A stretch of 64,000 nt of DNA from Volutella citrinella (GCA_034401135.1 JAWZSP010000004.1:1054001-1118000); one strand, 5' to 3'. Positions 47,666 through 59,658 are shown, counted from the first letter of the stretch. The notes: generated from the letters alone by a model not told the origin. Program-made: numbers and translations.

Positions 47666-48455
47666 GCGGAAACGCCAGGGCGTGCAAGGAGTTTGTAGTG
47701 GAAAGACGGGTTCCCCTCAAAGCAAAGACGCAGGGGAACGATGGCTGGTAAAATGAAAGACGAGCCTGGTTGGACTGCCGAGCGCCGGCGACACAATCAA
47801 TGGCCTTTTTTCCGGCGTTGAGGGAGGATTTATGTCCCAGATTGCGCCCTCCTTGTTCCGTGATTGGGCATGGGACGGTCGAGCGGCAATTGGGTATGAC
47901 CATTTCGATCATGACGAGGAAACGTTTAACGGCAGTTGTTCATGTTCATGATGTGTTTATCGCAACATAACAGGCTGCGAGTGTCTGAACGGCTGTGCCG
48001 CAATGTAATGAATGGAAAAAGTGGTTATTTGTGTAGCATTTCTTGCGCCCTCGTGTGAATATTTCTTGGCTCCTGTGTGATGAGCGTGGTCCTGATGGCT
48101 CAATTGTCGACGCTGTTTATCAATTGGCGAGTTGCTGTGGATGATGAGGGACGAGCCCGCTGAGATGTGCTGGAAAAATATCTACCCGGCGGTGCACTCG
48201 GACCTCAACTCCGGACTTTATTCAGCGGGACGGTCAGCGCAACTCATCCTAACACAACGGCATTGGAACGAGACTATCCGCAAATATCCTCGAGTAACCG
48301 TCCCTTGACCTCCGAGGCTGTGCATCCAGTTATTAACACAGGCTACAGGTCAATTGGCCAGGGCTGGTCAACTGCAGATCAGCGGTCGGCGGGTCCTCCC
48401 AACGCCTTCGCGAGCTTCATCCCCTCTCGCCAAGAGATTCACTGAGGCAGCCATC
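47666..48455. other. Spacer: 3' UTR of the methyltransferase and promoter of the HTD2-like gene
   Basis: A 790-bp tandem intergenic stretch (both flanking genes on +). No coding frame or repeat of note. Confidence 0.6.
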
Positions 48456-49569
48456 ATGAGAGCACTTCTCAACTCAATGCCCGCATTGCGCAGCCGGCTG
48501 GGGAGCGCAAGCCTGCGCCACTGCCGGTCATACACAGCACCGCCATCAGCATCACCCCAGGCGTCCATCCAAGACGCCATCGCCGCCCTGAAGGCGCAAC
48601 CACCAAAGATCATTCCCGACTACCTCACGCCCATGCCATCCCACCTCCTCACCACCACGCTCACGGATCTCCTCGGCCCCTCCCCGGGCTCTTCGTCGTC
48701 GCCCGCAGTCAGCTCGCCGCCCGCGCCGCTACCGCCCGCGCACCACCTCGTCTACTTCCCCATCCAGCTGCCGCCCTCGCGCCTCGTGCCCGACGGCGCC
48801 GACCCGGGCCACTCGCCGGGCCCGCCCTTTACGCGCCGCGTCTGGGCCGGTGGCGAGCTCGCCTTTGGGCCGCGCAGCAGGGACCTGGTGCTGGACGGGC
48901 GGCCGTGGGTGTGTCGCGAGGCCATAGGGGACGTCAGCCTGAGGGGCCGCCAGGGCGACGAGAAGGTGTTTGTCGACGTGTGGCGGAGGTACGGCCTGGG
49001 CCACGACCCCGTGGAGAGGGCTGAGTGGGAGATTGACGAGCGGAGGACGCTGGTCTTCATGAAGGAGGAGCAGGAGGCTTCGGCCGCGCCTCCGCGCCTC
49101 ATCAAGTGTACGTCCCGCCGACTGGCATCCAGATCACTCACAGTGAATAACTTGCTAACGACTACGACAACGACTAGACCCTCATGCCGCAGCGCACTCA
49201 GTTACTCTCACGCCCTCCCCCATCCACTTGTTCCACTTCTCGGCGCTCTCCTTCAACGCCCACGCCATCCACCTCGACCCCGTCTACGCCCGTGACGTCG
49301 ACGGCCACCGCAACCTCCTCGTCCACGGGCCATTCACCCTTGCCCTCATGCTCCGCGTCCTGGGCGACTACCTGGGCGACTCCATTGCCATCTCGCGCTT
49401 CGTCTACCGTAACCACGCGCCCCTCTACGTCAACGAGCCCTTGACCATCAGCCTGCGACGCGCGGCAGAGGTCGAGGCCCGCCTGAGGTGGGACGTCTGG
49501 ATCGAAGGCCCGGAGGGGGGCCTCGCAGTCAAGGGTACTGCCGAGGTGCTACCCAAGAGCGAATGCTAG
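48456..49569 (+). CDS. HTD2-like mitochondrial hydroxyacyl-thioester dehydratase (hot-dog fold)
   Basis: Exons are 48456-49107 and 49178-49569, for 347 residues. The N-terminus MRALLNSMPALRSRLGSASLRHCRSYTA is Arg/Ser/Leu-rich without acids and looks like a mitochondrial presequence. The N-terminal hot-dog half contains RRVWAGGELAFG near residue 130. The C-terminal half has SPIHLFHFSALSFNAHAIHLD, where the FNAHxIHxD signature supplies catalytic residues, and the later VHGPFTLALMLR. Yeast Htd2 works as the 3-hydroxyacyl-thioester dehydratase of type II mitochondrial fatty acid synthesis, which feeds lipoic acid. Related bacterial proteins are mesaconyl-C4-CoA hydratases, so the substrate is not certain. 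The 70-bp intron ends ACTAG and joins K-Y-PHAAAHSVTLTP in frame. Confidence 0.85.
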
Positions 49570-49893
49570 GATCAAACAAGTACAGACGGCTTCTTGATAT
49601 GATTGAACGGCAATACCAGGTTGATTTGTATAGTACGAAATGTTAGCCGACTGGCGTAGATGGTTACATAGATTTGTCGCGCGACACCCTCCATCGGGCG
49701 GCAGTAGACACCGTTTTTTTTTCCTGCCCCAAGCTCCCTACTTCCAACCCATCCACATATTAATACAGCAAAGGAAGGGTTGTGATTTGAATACATCCAC
49801 ATATTTCGGAAATATTGTTACACGCATCTGTCTCGCTCTTGTTGTGTCGAGACCAAAGGGCCGAGGATGGACTAAAACTAGTAAGTAGTCCTT
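49570..49893. other. Short convergent spacer, HTD2-like and GPI13
   Basis: 324 bp between stop codons, with a T9 run near 49714. No gene is seen. Confidence 0.6.
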
Positions 49894-52800
49894 TCAATCT
49901 GCCCAGCCAAAGACTTCGCTCAACGAGAGCGTGTTGACCCTTAGACCCGTCAGAGTGACGACAATCACAATCAGGTCCAGCAAAAGGAGGCCGACGCCAG
50001 CCATCATGAAGCGGGGACTGAAGACGCGGTACAGCATGAGGTGTCTCCGGAGGTGGCCGGCCCAGCTCATGGTGGCGAGGGCCTCAACGGCGTAGTAGGC
50101 GATGAAGACGCCCAGACCACGCGTCACCGTCTCGAGCACGCCGCGCTGCTTGGGGCCGACCTTCCACATGGACATGAGCGGCACAGACGCGGCAGCGATG
50201 ATTGGACCCGAGTACGTGTTGAGGGACAGGATGACGGGCGTCCACGGGTACCGGATCGTGGTCAGCGGGATGAAGGCGCTGTCCCACTGGAGGCTGGCCA
50301 GCGTGGCTTGGTGGCCCGTCTTGAAATAGTAATAGTTGCCCAAGACAGCAAGCATGATGGGGCCGATGGGGTTGGTCTTGAGTCCGTTGAGGTCTAGGAT
50401 CTCGGCCAGCGCAAGGATCTGCCACATCATGATGGCCAGCGCACCGGAGCCCATGGGCTTGGTGACCATCAAGCACGCCAAGAGGAGGTTCAGGGGAAGC
50501 ATGATGTAGCGGGCACCTATGGCGTTGGCGTAGCCGAGGATGGAGACCTGCTGCACCTTGCCATCCGGGCTCGAGGTCTGTAGGATGGAAACCGAAGGGG
50601 GTGCCCAGGTGAAGGCAGTGGTTCCAGCAACAAAGGCCAGGGCGAGAACCATTTGGGCCACATAGACTCCGGTCAGTTTCACGACACCCTCAGGCAGCTT
50701 GTTCGCCAGCCAGTCGCCGTTATCAGCCGCGTCAATGACCCAGTAGACGGCCGTGAGGAACAGACCACCGCGCAGAACAAGGCCGATCCAGGTGGGCAGG
50801 AGGCCTTCGTATGATCGCGTGGGGACAAGGAACGACCTGACGAGGACAGGGAGCACAAAGAAGACAGCGAAGGGGATGACGAGTTGCCACACAGACGAGG
50901 TCGAGGACGTGCTCGAGGCATAGTAGGTCGAGGTACAGTAGGGCATCTGCTCCTCGCGACACAGCTTCGAGTACGAAGCCAGCCGCCCAAGCAGCACGAA
51001 CACAACCGAGTGGTATATGGCCGTGGTGCGCTCGACTCTGGAGTCGATGCGGATGGCGGCAATGGCGCTGGCGACACCGAAGGTGGTGATGAAGAAGAGC
51101 AGGATCGAGTCCTCCCAAATGGTGAACGAGTTGGATGCGAAGCCGATGGACTGGCTGACGGTGAAGACGACACCCAGCCAGCCCCAGAAGGTGTTGGGGA
51201 GGATGTTGAAGATAGTCTTGCCAGCATCATGGAGGGACGATCCCACTCCAACCATGACAAGAACGGCAGCCAGCGAGACGAGGCTGTCAACCTGCTGTTG
51301 GCGGTAGATACCAACGCCGACGAGGACAGTGAGGGTGAAGATGAGCTTGGGCTCCCACACGCGCTTCATTAGGTTCCAGTGGTAGATATCATCCGGCTGG
51401 TTCTCAATGTCGCCCCGGAAGCCCAAGAGCTCCAGCTTCTTCTCAGCGTAGTCCAGCTCCGCGTCGTTGGTCACGACGAAATCTTCATCCTGGTCCCGGG
51501 ACGAGTACATGATCAAGAGCACGAGGCCGATGGCGAAAACCGTGACACCCATAATCATACGGGGGACGTCAAATCGCGTCCATTGGCGCTTGAATACCTG
51601 CAGAGCCTCGGACTGGAACCGGCTGAAGGCGTTGTGGATGTCCTTGTCGCCCTTGGTCAGGGCCATCGCCTCGGCCCAGAGAGCGGCAGGAGATCCGGAC
51701 TCGGCGGTCTGGTTGATGCCACGAGCGTTGAAGTAGGCCTTTTGATACCTATCGGCGCCGGCGGCAGCCACCCTCGACACGGCCGCAAGGTTCTTCCAGT
51801 CATTGCCCTTGACGCCGGCAAAGGCCTCCTCGATCGGGCTTCCCAGGTTGTTGAACGGGATGGGGATGCCCATGAGGAGGGAAATGGTGGGCACAAGGTC
51901 AATCTGGCCCACGGGGCGGATCTTGGCGTTTGCGGGGGGCGTAACGAACTCGGGCGAGGTGCGGCCGAAGAAGGGGCGCTTCGAGTACATGAAGAGGGCC
52001 GCCTCGACCTCGTCGTCGCTCTCGCCGCCGTGGTCACCCTTGGTGTCCATGCCGTGGTCTCCCATGACGATGAGCAGCGTATCATCATCGATACTGTTGA
52101 CCACCTTGCGCACAAACTCGTCCATCTGCTGCAGCTTGGTGTTCATGGCAGGGTGGTCAGGGCCATAGCGATGGCCGGCGTGGTCAACGCCGAGGCAGTG
52201 TCCAATCAGCAGATCCCACTGGCCCTTCTTCTCCTTCTGCAGCAGCGGGAAGATGTTGTCAATGACACCATTGTCCACGGTGTGCAGATCCCAGACGTTG
52301 AAGCTGTCGTAGGCCTTGCTGATGTTGGCCTCGAAGTAGTCAGGGAACAGCGACCACCACGTGTCGTCGCCGAGATGGGCGATCTTCTTGCCGTTGTCTC
52401 GCAGCTGCGTCAACAGGTTGTCCTCGTCAATCTCCGTGCCCGCAAAGTTGCTTCCGGCATCGATGAAAGTCGGCAGGGTGCCCGTAGTCAGGCCCTTGAG
52501 GCGCTGTAGCGTCGTAGTCGGCGGGTCGGCGATGAAGGGCCGCAGGAACGCGTTCTGGGGCTTGTTGAGGGCCGTTTCGTAGAGGAATGGGAAGGCGTTG
52601 TGGAAGTGGTGGGCGTGTTCCGACTTCTCCGGGACGGTGAAGTCGTAGCGAAGCGCGTCAACCAGGATCACGACAGCCCGGTCGAACGACTTGGGATGCC
52701 AGCAGCCAGCATCCACGTTCAGTCGAGCCTGCGTGCCCTCAATCGGCGGCTGTGCGCAGCTGGATTTGTCCTCCAGCACCAGTCGCGTCAGGAGGAAGCC

Positions 52801-53109
52801 GCTGGTGAAGAGCCACAGTCCGACAGCATGGATACCGAGCAGCCAGCCCCAGAAGGCCACTGCCCAGAGCCACTTCTTCTGGTAGACGCCCTTCCGCTTG
52901 TTGTCGAGCTTTATTTGCTGCCGTTCCAGCTCCTCTTTACTCTCCCCGATCGGTGGGAGACCCTGACTCGTCTTCTTTGCTGCCCCGGCCTGCTCAGCTT
53001 CGCGGGCGCGTTTGGCCTTGGCCCATTGCTCAGCAATGGCCTTGTATTCGTCCGAAGACCCAGCGGCGGCGGCGGCCTTGGGCTTTGCCTTGGGGCTTTT
53101 CGCAGGCAT
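49894..53109 (-). CDS. GPI13: GPI ethanolamine phosphate transferase 3 (GPI13/PIG-O)
   Basis: This ER membrane enzyme adds ethanolamine phosphate to the third mannose of the GPI anchor, the link later used to attach protein. The gene is an intron-free frame of 1,071 residues, a usual family length. After a basic, coiled N-terminus, helix 1 is at about 80-110. The lumenal alkaline-phosphatase-like domain follows: VVILVDALRYDF with the metal ligand D151, PPTTTLQRLKGLTTG with the nucleophile Thr among 198-200, WDLLIGHCLGVDHAGHRYGP near 300, and VMGDHGMD near 350. After about residue 500 there are many membrane helices, ending in about 14 hydrophobic segments. A degenerate GTCGCA/CGACTG repeat lies in the 5' leader at 53138-53180. 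Confidence 0.96.
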   Translation of the reverse strand: MPAKSPKAKPKAAAAAGSSDEYKAIAEQWAKAKRAREAEQAGAAKKTSQGLPPIGESKEELERQQIKLDNKRKGVYQKKWLWAVAFWGWLLGIHAVGLWLFTSGFLLTRLVLEDKSSCAQPPIEGTQARLNVDAGCWHPKSFDRAVVILVDALRYDFTVPEKSEHAHHFHNAFPFLYETALNKPQNAFLRPFIADPPTTTLQRLKGLTTGTLPTFIDAGSNFAGTEIDEDNLLTQLRDNGKKIAHLGDDTWWSLFPDYFEANISKAYDSFNVWDLHTVDNGVIDNIFPLLQKEKKGQWDLLIGHCLGVDHAGHRYGPDHPAMNTKLQQMDEFVRKVVNSIDDDTLLIVMGDHGMDTKGDHGGESDDEVEAALFMYSKRPFFGRTSPEFVTPPANAKIRPVGQIDLVPTISLLMGIPIPFNNLGSPIEEAFAGVKGNDWKNLAAVSRVAAAGADRYQKAYFNARGINQTAESGSPAALWAEAMALTKGDKDIHNAFSRFQSEALQVFKRQWTRFDVPRMIMGVTVFAIGLVLLIMYSSRDQDEDFVVTNDAELDYAEKKLELLGFRGDIENQPDDIYHWNLMKRVWEPKLIFTLTVLVGVGIYRQQQVDSLVSLAAVLVMVGVGSSLHDAGKTIFNILPNTFWGWLGVVFTVSQSIGFASNSFTIWEDSILLFFITTFGVASAIAAIRIDSRVERTTAIYHSVVFVLLGRLASYSKLCREEQMPYCTSTYYASSTSSTSSVWQLVIPFAVFFVLPVLVRSFLVPTRSYEGLLPTWIGLVLRGGLFLTAVYWVIDAADNGDWLANKLPEGVVKLTGVYVAQMVLALAFVAGTTAFTWAPPSVSILQTSSPDGKVQQVSILGYANAIGARYIMLPLNLLLACLMVTKPMGSGALAIMMWQILALAEILDLNGLKTNPIGPIMLAVLGNYYYFKTGHQATLASLQWDSAFIPLTTIRYPWTPVILSLNTYSGPIIAAASVPLMSMWKVGPKQRGVLETVTRGLGVFIAYYAVEALATMSWAGHLRRHLMLYRVFSPRFMMAGVGLLLLDLIVIVVTLTGLRVNTLSLSEVFGWAD

Positions 53110-53841
53110 CGTTACTGGTGGTCGTGAGTCGGTGTTACAGTCGAGGTCGCAGTCGATGTCGCAGTCGCAGTCACGGTCACGCCAGCAGCCATTGAATGCC
53201 CAGCAGGCTGCCCGAGATGAAGGAGTGATGCGAGCTGGACGAGGTCTTTGAGCGCATCAAGCCGCGAGTTGTGTGGGTGGATCTCGAGAACCTTTATGGG
53301 TGGAGTCGCGGTCCTGCCAAGTAGCTCCAACCCGGAAGGTGCCCTATTATTTCTCTCACCATCAGGGTCTAGGAGTACCTGGCGGCAGGGATGATGTCAG
53401 GTGGAGCGTGCACCCGGGGGCTAAGGGTCAACCTTCACGATCCAGCCTTCTCGGCCTATCCGCGAACACGAATTGATCATCACAACGGTGGACAGCGCAA
53501 TATATCGATTCAAGTCAAGAGGAGTTTTCAAGTGAGATCCATATTCAATTCGTCGGGGGCATGTCCCTCTTCAAATACGTCTAAAAGATTAGATGCTCAT
53601 TCATTCGTTTGATGCATCCCAGCTGCCAAGCCATGTCTCGCATCGACTTCGGTCTGGGCCCATCATCAATGCACGCAATGCCCTTGCAAAACATCCGAAA
53701 CGCCATTCTGTATCGACATCCTTTCGCTCCATTCGCGAACAATCTTCTTGGATATGGAAAGGGCCACTGTCCCAGCCCGTGATCGTGCAAACTCAACTCA
53801 CCCAAGCCTAACATCCAGGCAACTTGGAATGCCCTAGGTTA
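53110..53841. other. Spacer upstream of GPI13
   Basis: 732 bp between GPI13 and the stop of the next gene on the same strand. The first 80 bp on the GPI13 side hold a degenerate CGACTG-type repeat that is probably in the 5' UTR. Otherwise nothing is seen. Confidence 0.6.
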
Positions 53842-56526
53842 CTAGTCAAACATGTCAGCTCCAGCTCCAGCTCCAGCGCCGGCGGGTGGCCGACTGGTTT
53901 CGCTGGCTCTCCTCCGTTCCTGCCGCCGCCTTCTTCGGTTGTCAGCCGCAGAGCCCGCCGGTTCGTTGGCCGGGCCGGGCGGAGATGCACTCATGCCACT
54001 CCAAGTAGCATGGCTCTCTGGGCTTGCCAGGCTCCCGAGACTGGACACTGTCTGGCCAGCCAAGGGAGTGGCTCCTGATGGCCCGGCCTGGCCGCCCTGC
54101 CCTGAATAATAGGCCGAGTCCTTTGCTCGTCGCCCCTTGGCGAATGCTGGGTTGGGTGGAGACAACGGTGCCATAATGTCATCTGCTTCTGCTCTCCGTT
54201 CTGCTGCTGCTTCGGCTCGCCTTTGACTGGCGTCACGTCGGTATCTTCGACGACCATGGCTAGGTGACTCCAATCCCGAGATGCTGCTTTCCGAATCCCG
54301 TCGTCCCCGCGCTTTCATTGCCTCCTCTTCAGTGAGGCGACGCAACGTCACATTTCGATCCCTATCATCATGCACCTTCAACTTCACACTGACTGGCTGG
54401 CTTGCAGGTGAAGCATGGCGGACGTCATGCAGTGACATGTTCTCGTCAGCGCCTGCGGCAGTGCCGGGCCGTCTCGAGGAGTCCCGCCGAGGGCGCGCGG
54501 TTGGGGTTATGTGAGAGGTTTCGGAATCGACGGCCAAGATACCTCCAGGGTCTCCAGGCATCGGCGGCATAGATGCAGGTGGGATATCGTGCGTGGACCT
54601 AGATCGGGACCCATTGCCCGGAGGCACTGGGGGAGGGATCGCCATCATTGACGGTGGAGGCAACGTGCTCACCTCCGTTGGGGGAACGTAGTTGCCGCGT
54701 GCTGGCCGAGGTTCGATAGTCGACTCGGTCATTACTGACGACAGAACAGTATCTCGAGCATACCCAGTTTGTCGCCTCATTGGGGCCGGTCGACGGGAGC
54801 CTTGGCGTGTAGGCGACGGGTGCCCATCCCCTGTGAATCTCGACATTGAGCTTCCAGACCTCAGGTCCTCTTCATCCTTGAGCCGTTGTGCGTCCTTCTG
54901 GGCTTTCCTATCGGCCATCTTCTTGGCAAACCATCCCATGCCCAAACCTCCAAGGATGCCCTTAGCGAAGCCACCGCCTCCACGGGGCTCCTCCTGGGGT
55001 CGGCGAGACGGGCTGACATAGGACGAGTAGTCGGATTCTTCGAAGCTGCGTCGCGAGTATGGTCGAACGCGAGGCGGGCGAGGCGTGATCGGTCGGTCCG
55101 AGGACACGCGGGAGTCAATGGCGCTGCGTGCTCCGGCTGCTCCGGCTGCGGCTCCAACTCCGGCACCCACCGCGGCAGCCGTTCCGGAAGGCCGTGTGCC
55201 AGATGGCGGGATGAGAGAAGTCCGCGTCAGTTCGGTATCCCGTCTGCTAAAGTCGTCGGTATAGTCGCTGGTGAAATCTGTCATGGTTGCTGTGCGGCCG
55301 GACCGATGTCGTCTTGGGGTTTCTGTCGACACGGCAGAATACTCTTCGTCGATGCGTCGTTCTCGGCGGTCCATGAAATTGGACACGAGTTTCCCGGCAC
55401 CGATGGCTGCTGCTGCACCGCCAAGGACCTTCAAGAATCCGCCGCCACCGCCGCTCTTCTTGGGCGGCGGGAGCTCTGAATACTTTTCACTGGTAAGATA
55501 GGTGCCGGAGCCGTTGCGTGAGTGGGTGTATGTGTATGCCGGTCCACGGCTTGGGCCGAGGGACGGCGATCTGCTTCGACCGCGGCCGCCATCCCTATCC
55601 TTGTTTCGGCCTCTGGCCAATGCAAATATGCCAGCGCCAGCAGCCAGCGGTCCAAGCCACTTTAGCTTGCTGCCTTGTTCTTTCGCTGGTTCGTGTCCAG
55701 ATGCGAAATACTCAGACTCGGTAACTCGTGTCCTTGTGACTTCGGATCGCATGTCAGATCGCATGTCAGATCGGCCGCCGCTCATGTAAAAATCGCGTCT
55801 GCTCTCCGAACGATAACTGAGGATAAAATAGAGCAGCACAAGAAATGCCATCCAGACTGCGTACAAGATGAAGAGGTACAAGGGTGAACCGTAGAGGGTA
55901 AGACCCAATGGGACTTGTGCAATACCCAGCAGAGCAATAGAGCGCCCGGACCATTGGTGAATCATGATGCGCAACGATCTTGCTTTGGTGATCTTCTTGA
56001 CGAGAGCGCCCCCGACAAGCTGGAGAATAAAGAGGACGAAAATGGCGACGCCGATTCCGTGGTGCGGATTGGACAAGCTCCTTTCTGGGCCAACGGCGAA
56101 GTAGCCCAGGATAAAGACAGCAAGGAGCAGGAGACCGGCCAAGATATTGACCTGGGCGTGGTACTTGACAGCCCACCCTGGTCGGCTGGAATAAAACCGG
56201 GCTGTCATGACGGAGAATGGGATCAAAAGTAGGAAGATGATGGCACCCATGATGGCATGAGCTTTGACCAGGCTGTGGTACTGTGGAACTGACGCGAATC
56301 TGTTTCCCATGCCTATGTTTCTTGTAAGTATGCGCCATCGCGAGCCAGTGCTCAGTGTCAAGATTGGCTAACCATTGTATCGCATGGCATCGAAGGGAAG
56401 GCCCTGCAGATTAGGCAGGAGGAAGTTGTTTTTCTGGAAGTCCCATGTCCCATCTCCAACTACCAACGAGTTGGAGTCATAGCTCACCGCACCCGGTGGG
56501 GAGAACTGGTCCGGGGCCGGCGCCAT
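53842..56526 (-). CDS. Cytochrome b561-domain membrane protein with long disordered tail
   Basis: Exons are 56373-56526 and 53842-56312, giving 874 residues starting MAPAPDQFSPPGAVSYDSNS. A b561-like membrane bundle spans about residues 65-235, with His in YHSLVKAHAIMGAI, KYHAQVNILAG, SNPHHGIGVAI and IMIHQWSGRSIAL, the pattern that ligates two b hemes for transmembrane electron transfer. No DOMON domain or signal peptide is seen before it. The remaining 640 residues are cytosolic, low in hydrophobics and rich in Arg, Ser, Pro and Gly, with three Gly/Ala hydrophobic patches (GGGGGFLKVLGGAAAAIGAG, AAAVGAGVGAAAGAAGA, GGGGFAKGILGGLGMGWF) that may contact membranes. A direct repeat SDMRSDMR lies near 250. 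The 60-bp intron joins RYN-G-MGNRFAS in frame. Confidence 0.82.
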
Positions 56527-58233
56527 GATGGCGGCGACGAGACGGAATGCGGTGTCTCAGTCAGTTCGGGGAGGAGGTTTTTTTTTCTGGATATCGGGAG
56601 AGCGAGGTATGCGGCACTGGAGGCCGTGATGGTCCAGGATAGGACCACTCGGTCGGAATGTTGTGGCGTCGAAAGTTGTTTGCGAGTCGGTTGGCGATTG
56701 ATTCGAGGCAATCACGGTCTAAGTCGGTACGACAGAGGCGTTGTCAATAAGCGATGCTCACTAGTGAGGGCATCTTGAACCCAAAGACCCGAGTATTTTT
56801 GAGGCTTGGGGCAGCCAGATCGTCAACAAAGATACTGTGCAAGGAGGCTCTTCTGCAAAAGGTAGCAACAGAGACGAATTGGCAGGGTAGAGGGAGTCGC
56901 GGCGGGCCATTGCTGATGCGCTGGTTGCGCGGGGTGACGACGTAGACCCCTGCTGGAGCAACAAGTCTTGTGGCGGATGTGGCGTGTGGCTGGTGCTCTG
57001 GCACTTTGGTTAGCTGTCTGTGGCGGTGCCCTGTGATGCGTGGCTTGATAATAACAAAACGGGAGTCACGTGGTCATCCCGTTTCCTCCGGTGTTCCCAT
57101 TGCCAGCCCGATGATTTAGTACTACTCGTTTCGAGACAAATAATTGTCTTTCCAGATAGTATTTGCAAGCCGCTACTCTGAGAGCTCTGGGCTTGGCTTT
57201 CTGACAGTTTCCTAATTTCTAGATGCGGCCGCGGCCTCTCTATCTGTGATGCACCCTGAAACACCCAGCACGCAATTGACACCAGAATCTCTCAAGCGCT
57301 CTAAGAACTGAACTTTGAGAGATGCAGGTGTCGCTAAATTTAGTCCCGTGTCTTGGAATTCATCCCAATTCCCAAGGCGCATGCGCATCGGGTGGGGGCT
57401 CCCCCTTACCCGGCTAGCTGTCAGCCGCTGGCTTTACTTCCCTCGTGCGTGCCTGGCCTCTGTTGTGTCCCAGCTAGTGGCGGCCGCTGCCGTGGCAAAT
57501 ATACAACCGCTCCATCGGGGATGCTTTGGATCTCCATACCACCAGATCAAAGGCCTCGTGCGAGATACTATGGATATTATTACCAGGACTTTCATTCAAT
57601 GTTTGATGGTCCCACATGTGAAACACCCCAGAGCTGCCTGCTCCTGGCTGGCTTGGCTGGCTAATAAAGGAACGGCGTGACATGAATGATGAAACACCGC
57701 ACGCAACGATCGGCCGCGCAAAGGAGAGATGTTTCCTACATCGCATTACGGCCCGGGCCTGTCTACTCTCCCGATATACACTCAGTGGGCTTAGATTTTT
57801 GGCCTCCAGCGCATGTTGTCGCTGTCAAGGCGTGTTGGCGTTGGCCTCTGGATCCTACTCCCAAGGATTCCCAAGTTGACCCACTAGTAGGATTCAGATA
57901 TATTCCTGGCACGGATCTAACGAACCCGCCCGAGGTACCTGGCAGCCAACGTGGTTTTCACGCCAAATCAGAGGTATCGGCTCCGATCATGTCGAGGGTG
58001 CCAGTGAGTAGTACTGGTTAGAGACGTTTTGATCAGCATCGTCCATGGCCTACCTAGTAAAGAGCTAGATTGTAGATATAGTCGCTCCGCCTCCTTGCTT
58101 GAGCCTCCCGCCCATCTCCCAGTTGTGTTCCACCATCACTCTCTCTTGGATCTTCTCCCCTCTTTTAATTATCCCGTCCACTCATTTCTAGTGCCTGGGT
58201 CTGGAACTCCAAAGGCCGGTCGTCTCATTCGCT
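56527..58233. other. Divergent 1.7 kb region, b561-domain gene (-) and GH5 glucanase (+)
   Basis: No coding frame is supported. The 120 bp directly before the glucanase start is strongly C/T-rich, typical of a fungal core promoter and 5' UTR. Confidence 0.6.
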
Positions 58234-59658
58234 ATGCTCGCCAAGTCGCTCCTCGCAGTCGCGACGCTCGCAGCGTCAACCCATGCCTGGCTCCCCACGG
58301 AGAACTTCAACAAGCGATGGCTGAATGCAAACGACAGCTCCCGCCCTATCAGGGGCGTTAACCTGGGCTCGCTCTTCGTTGACGAACCATGGATCAATTC
58401 CGCCGACTGGGCGAATGTCCTCGGCTGCGGCGGGCAGAACTCCGAGTTTGATTGTGTCATGAGGACTGGACAGAAGAGGGCCGATGCCAGTTTCCAGAAG
58501 TATAGGCAGAACTTCATCAACAGCAAGGACCTCGATGAGATGAAGTCGTATGGTCTAAACACCATCCGCATCCCACTGGGTTACTGGCTGAAGGAGGACC
58601 TGATCCAAAGTTCCGAGTTTTTCCCCCGAGTATGCGTCCCAGTCTTGTTCATCAAGCTCATTTCTTCTAATCTAACGATAACCAGGGCGGGTTGGACTAT
58701 CTGACGCAGTTCTGCGGGTGGGCCAGTGACAGGGGGTTCTACATCATCATCGAGTGAGAGCAAGCCAGTGAACTAGATGGTTCGCGTCCCCATTCGCTAA
58801 CACAGCGACAGTCTGCACGGCGCTCCGGGGGCTCAGCAGCCGAACCAGCCGTTTACCGGCCAGTTTAACCCTACCGTCGGTTTCTACAACACATTCAACT
58901 ATGAACGCGCAATCTCCTGGTTGTCGTGGATGACCAACATTATCCACACCAAGAACGAGTATCGCAATGTCGGCATGATCGAGCTGGTGAACGAACCTAC
59001 CAACTGGGACAAGACTGAGGAGTCTCTGCGCAACTACTTCTACCCACAGTCGGTCAAGGTGAGATTTTTTTGAACCGCGATTCTCTTCTCAAACCGGATA
59101 CTGACTGCTGCGCCACATTAGGAAATCCGTGCCGTCGAGGATACTCTCAACATCAAGCGCGAGGACCGCCTCCACATCCTCATGGCCGGCTCGAACTGGG
59201 GTGTCCGCAACCCGACCGAGTTTATCGACGAAAAGCAGAAATACTTCCTGGCGTTCGACGACCACCGCTATCTCAAGTGGGACAGCCTCGAAAAGACGCA
59301 AGCGGCGCACATCAAGACGTCCTGCGCCGACAATCGCACCGCCGACGGACTGACCATTGTCGGAGAGTGGAGTCTCGCCGTCGCCGACCAAATCCAGGAC
59401 ACCCCCGGATGGAACCCCAGCACCCAAAAGGACTTTTACAAGAAGTGGTTCGCAGCCCAGGTCGATTCGTACGAGAAGCGGACAAAGGGCTGGGTCTACT
59501 GGACGTGGAAGACTCAGCTCGGGGACGATTACCGATGGTCATACAAGGGTACGTTTCTCTCGAGATGAAGGAATCTAGTGGTTACTAACGACAGTGTAGC
59601 TGCTGTGGAAGCAGGTGTCATCCCAAAGAACCTCGCCACTCTGCCCAAGGTGTGTTAG
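58234..59658 (+). CDS. Secreted GH5 exo-beta-1,3-glucanase (glucan 1,3-beta-glucosidase)
   Basis: This enzyme releases glucose from the ends of beta-1,3-glucan and remodels the wall or digests host or dead wall. Exons are 58234-58629, 58686-58753, 58812-59058, 59122-59548 and 59600-59658, for 398 residues. A signal peptide covers about 1-18 (MLAKSLLAVATLAASTHA). GH5 landmarks: RGVNLGSLFVDEPWI near 39, NTIRIPLGYW near 110, YIIIDLHGAPGAQ near 152, ELVNEPTNW with acid/base E216, and IVGEWSLA with nucleophile E319, then WVYWTWKTQ. The second intron could end at either of two AGs; the second (58811) gives the family-standard DLHGAPGAQ and is chosen. All introns are 51-63 bp. The protein ends PKNLATLPKVC without a GPI signal, so it is probably released. 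Confidence 0.94.

Noticed and set aside
51379..52509. 376-codon open frame on the plus strand
   Set aside because: It is fully antisense to GPI13 and has no domain; it is a shadow of GC-rich third positions.
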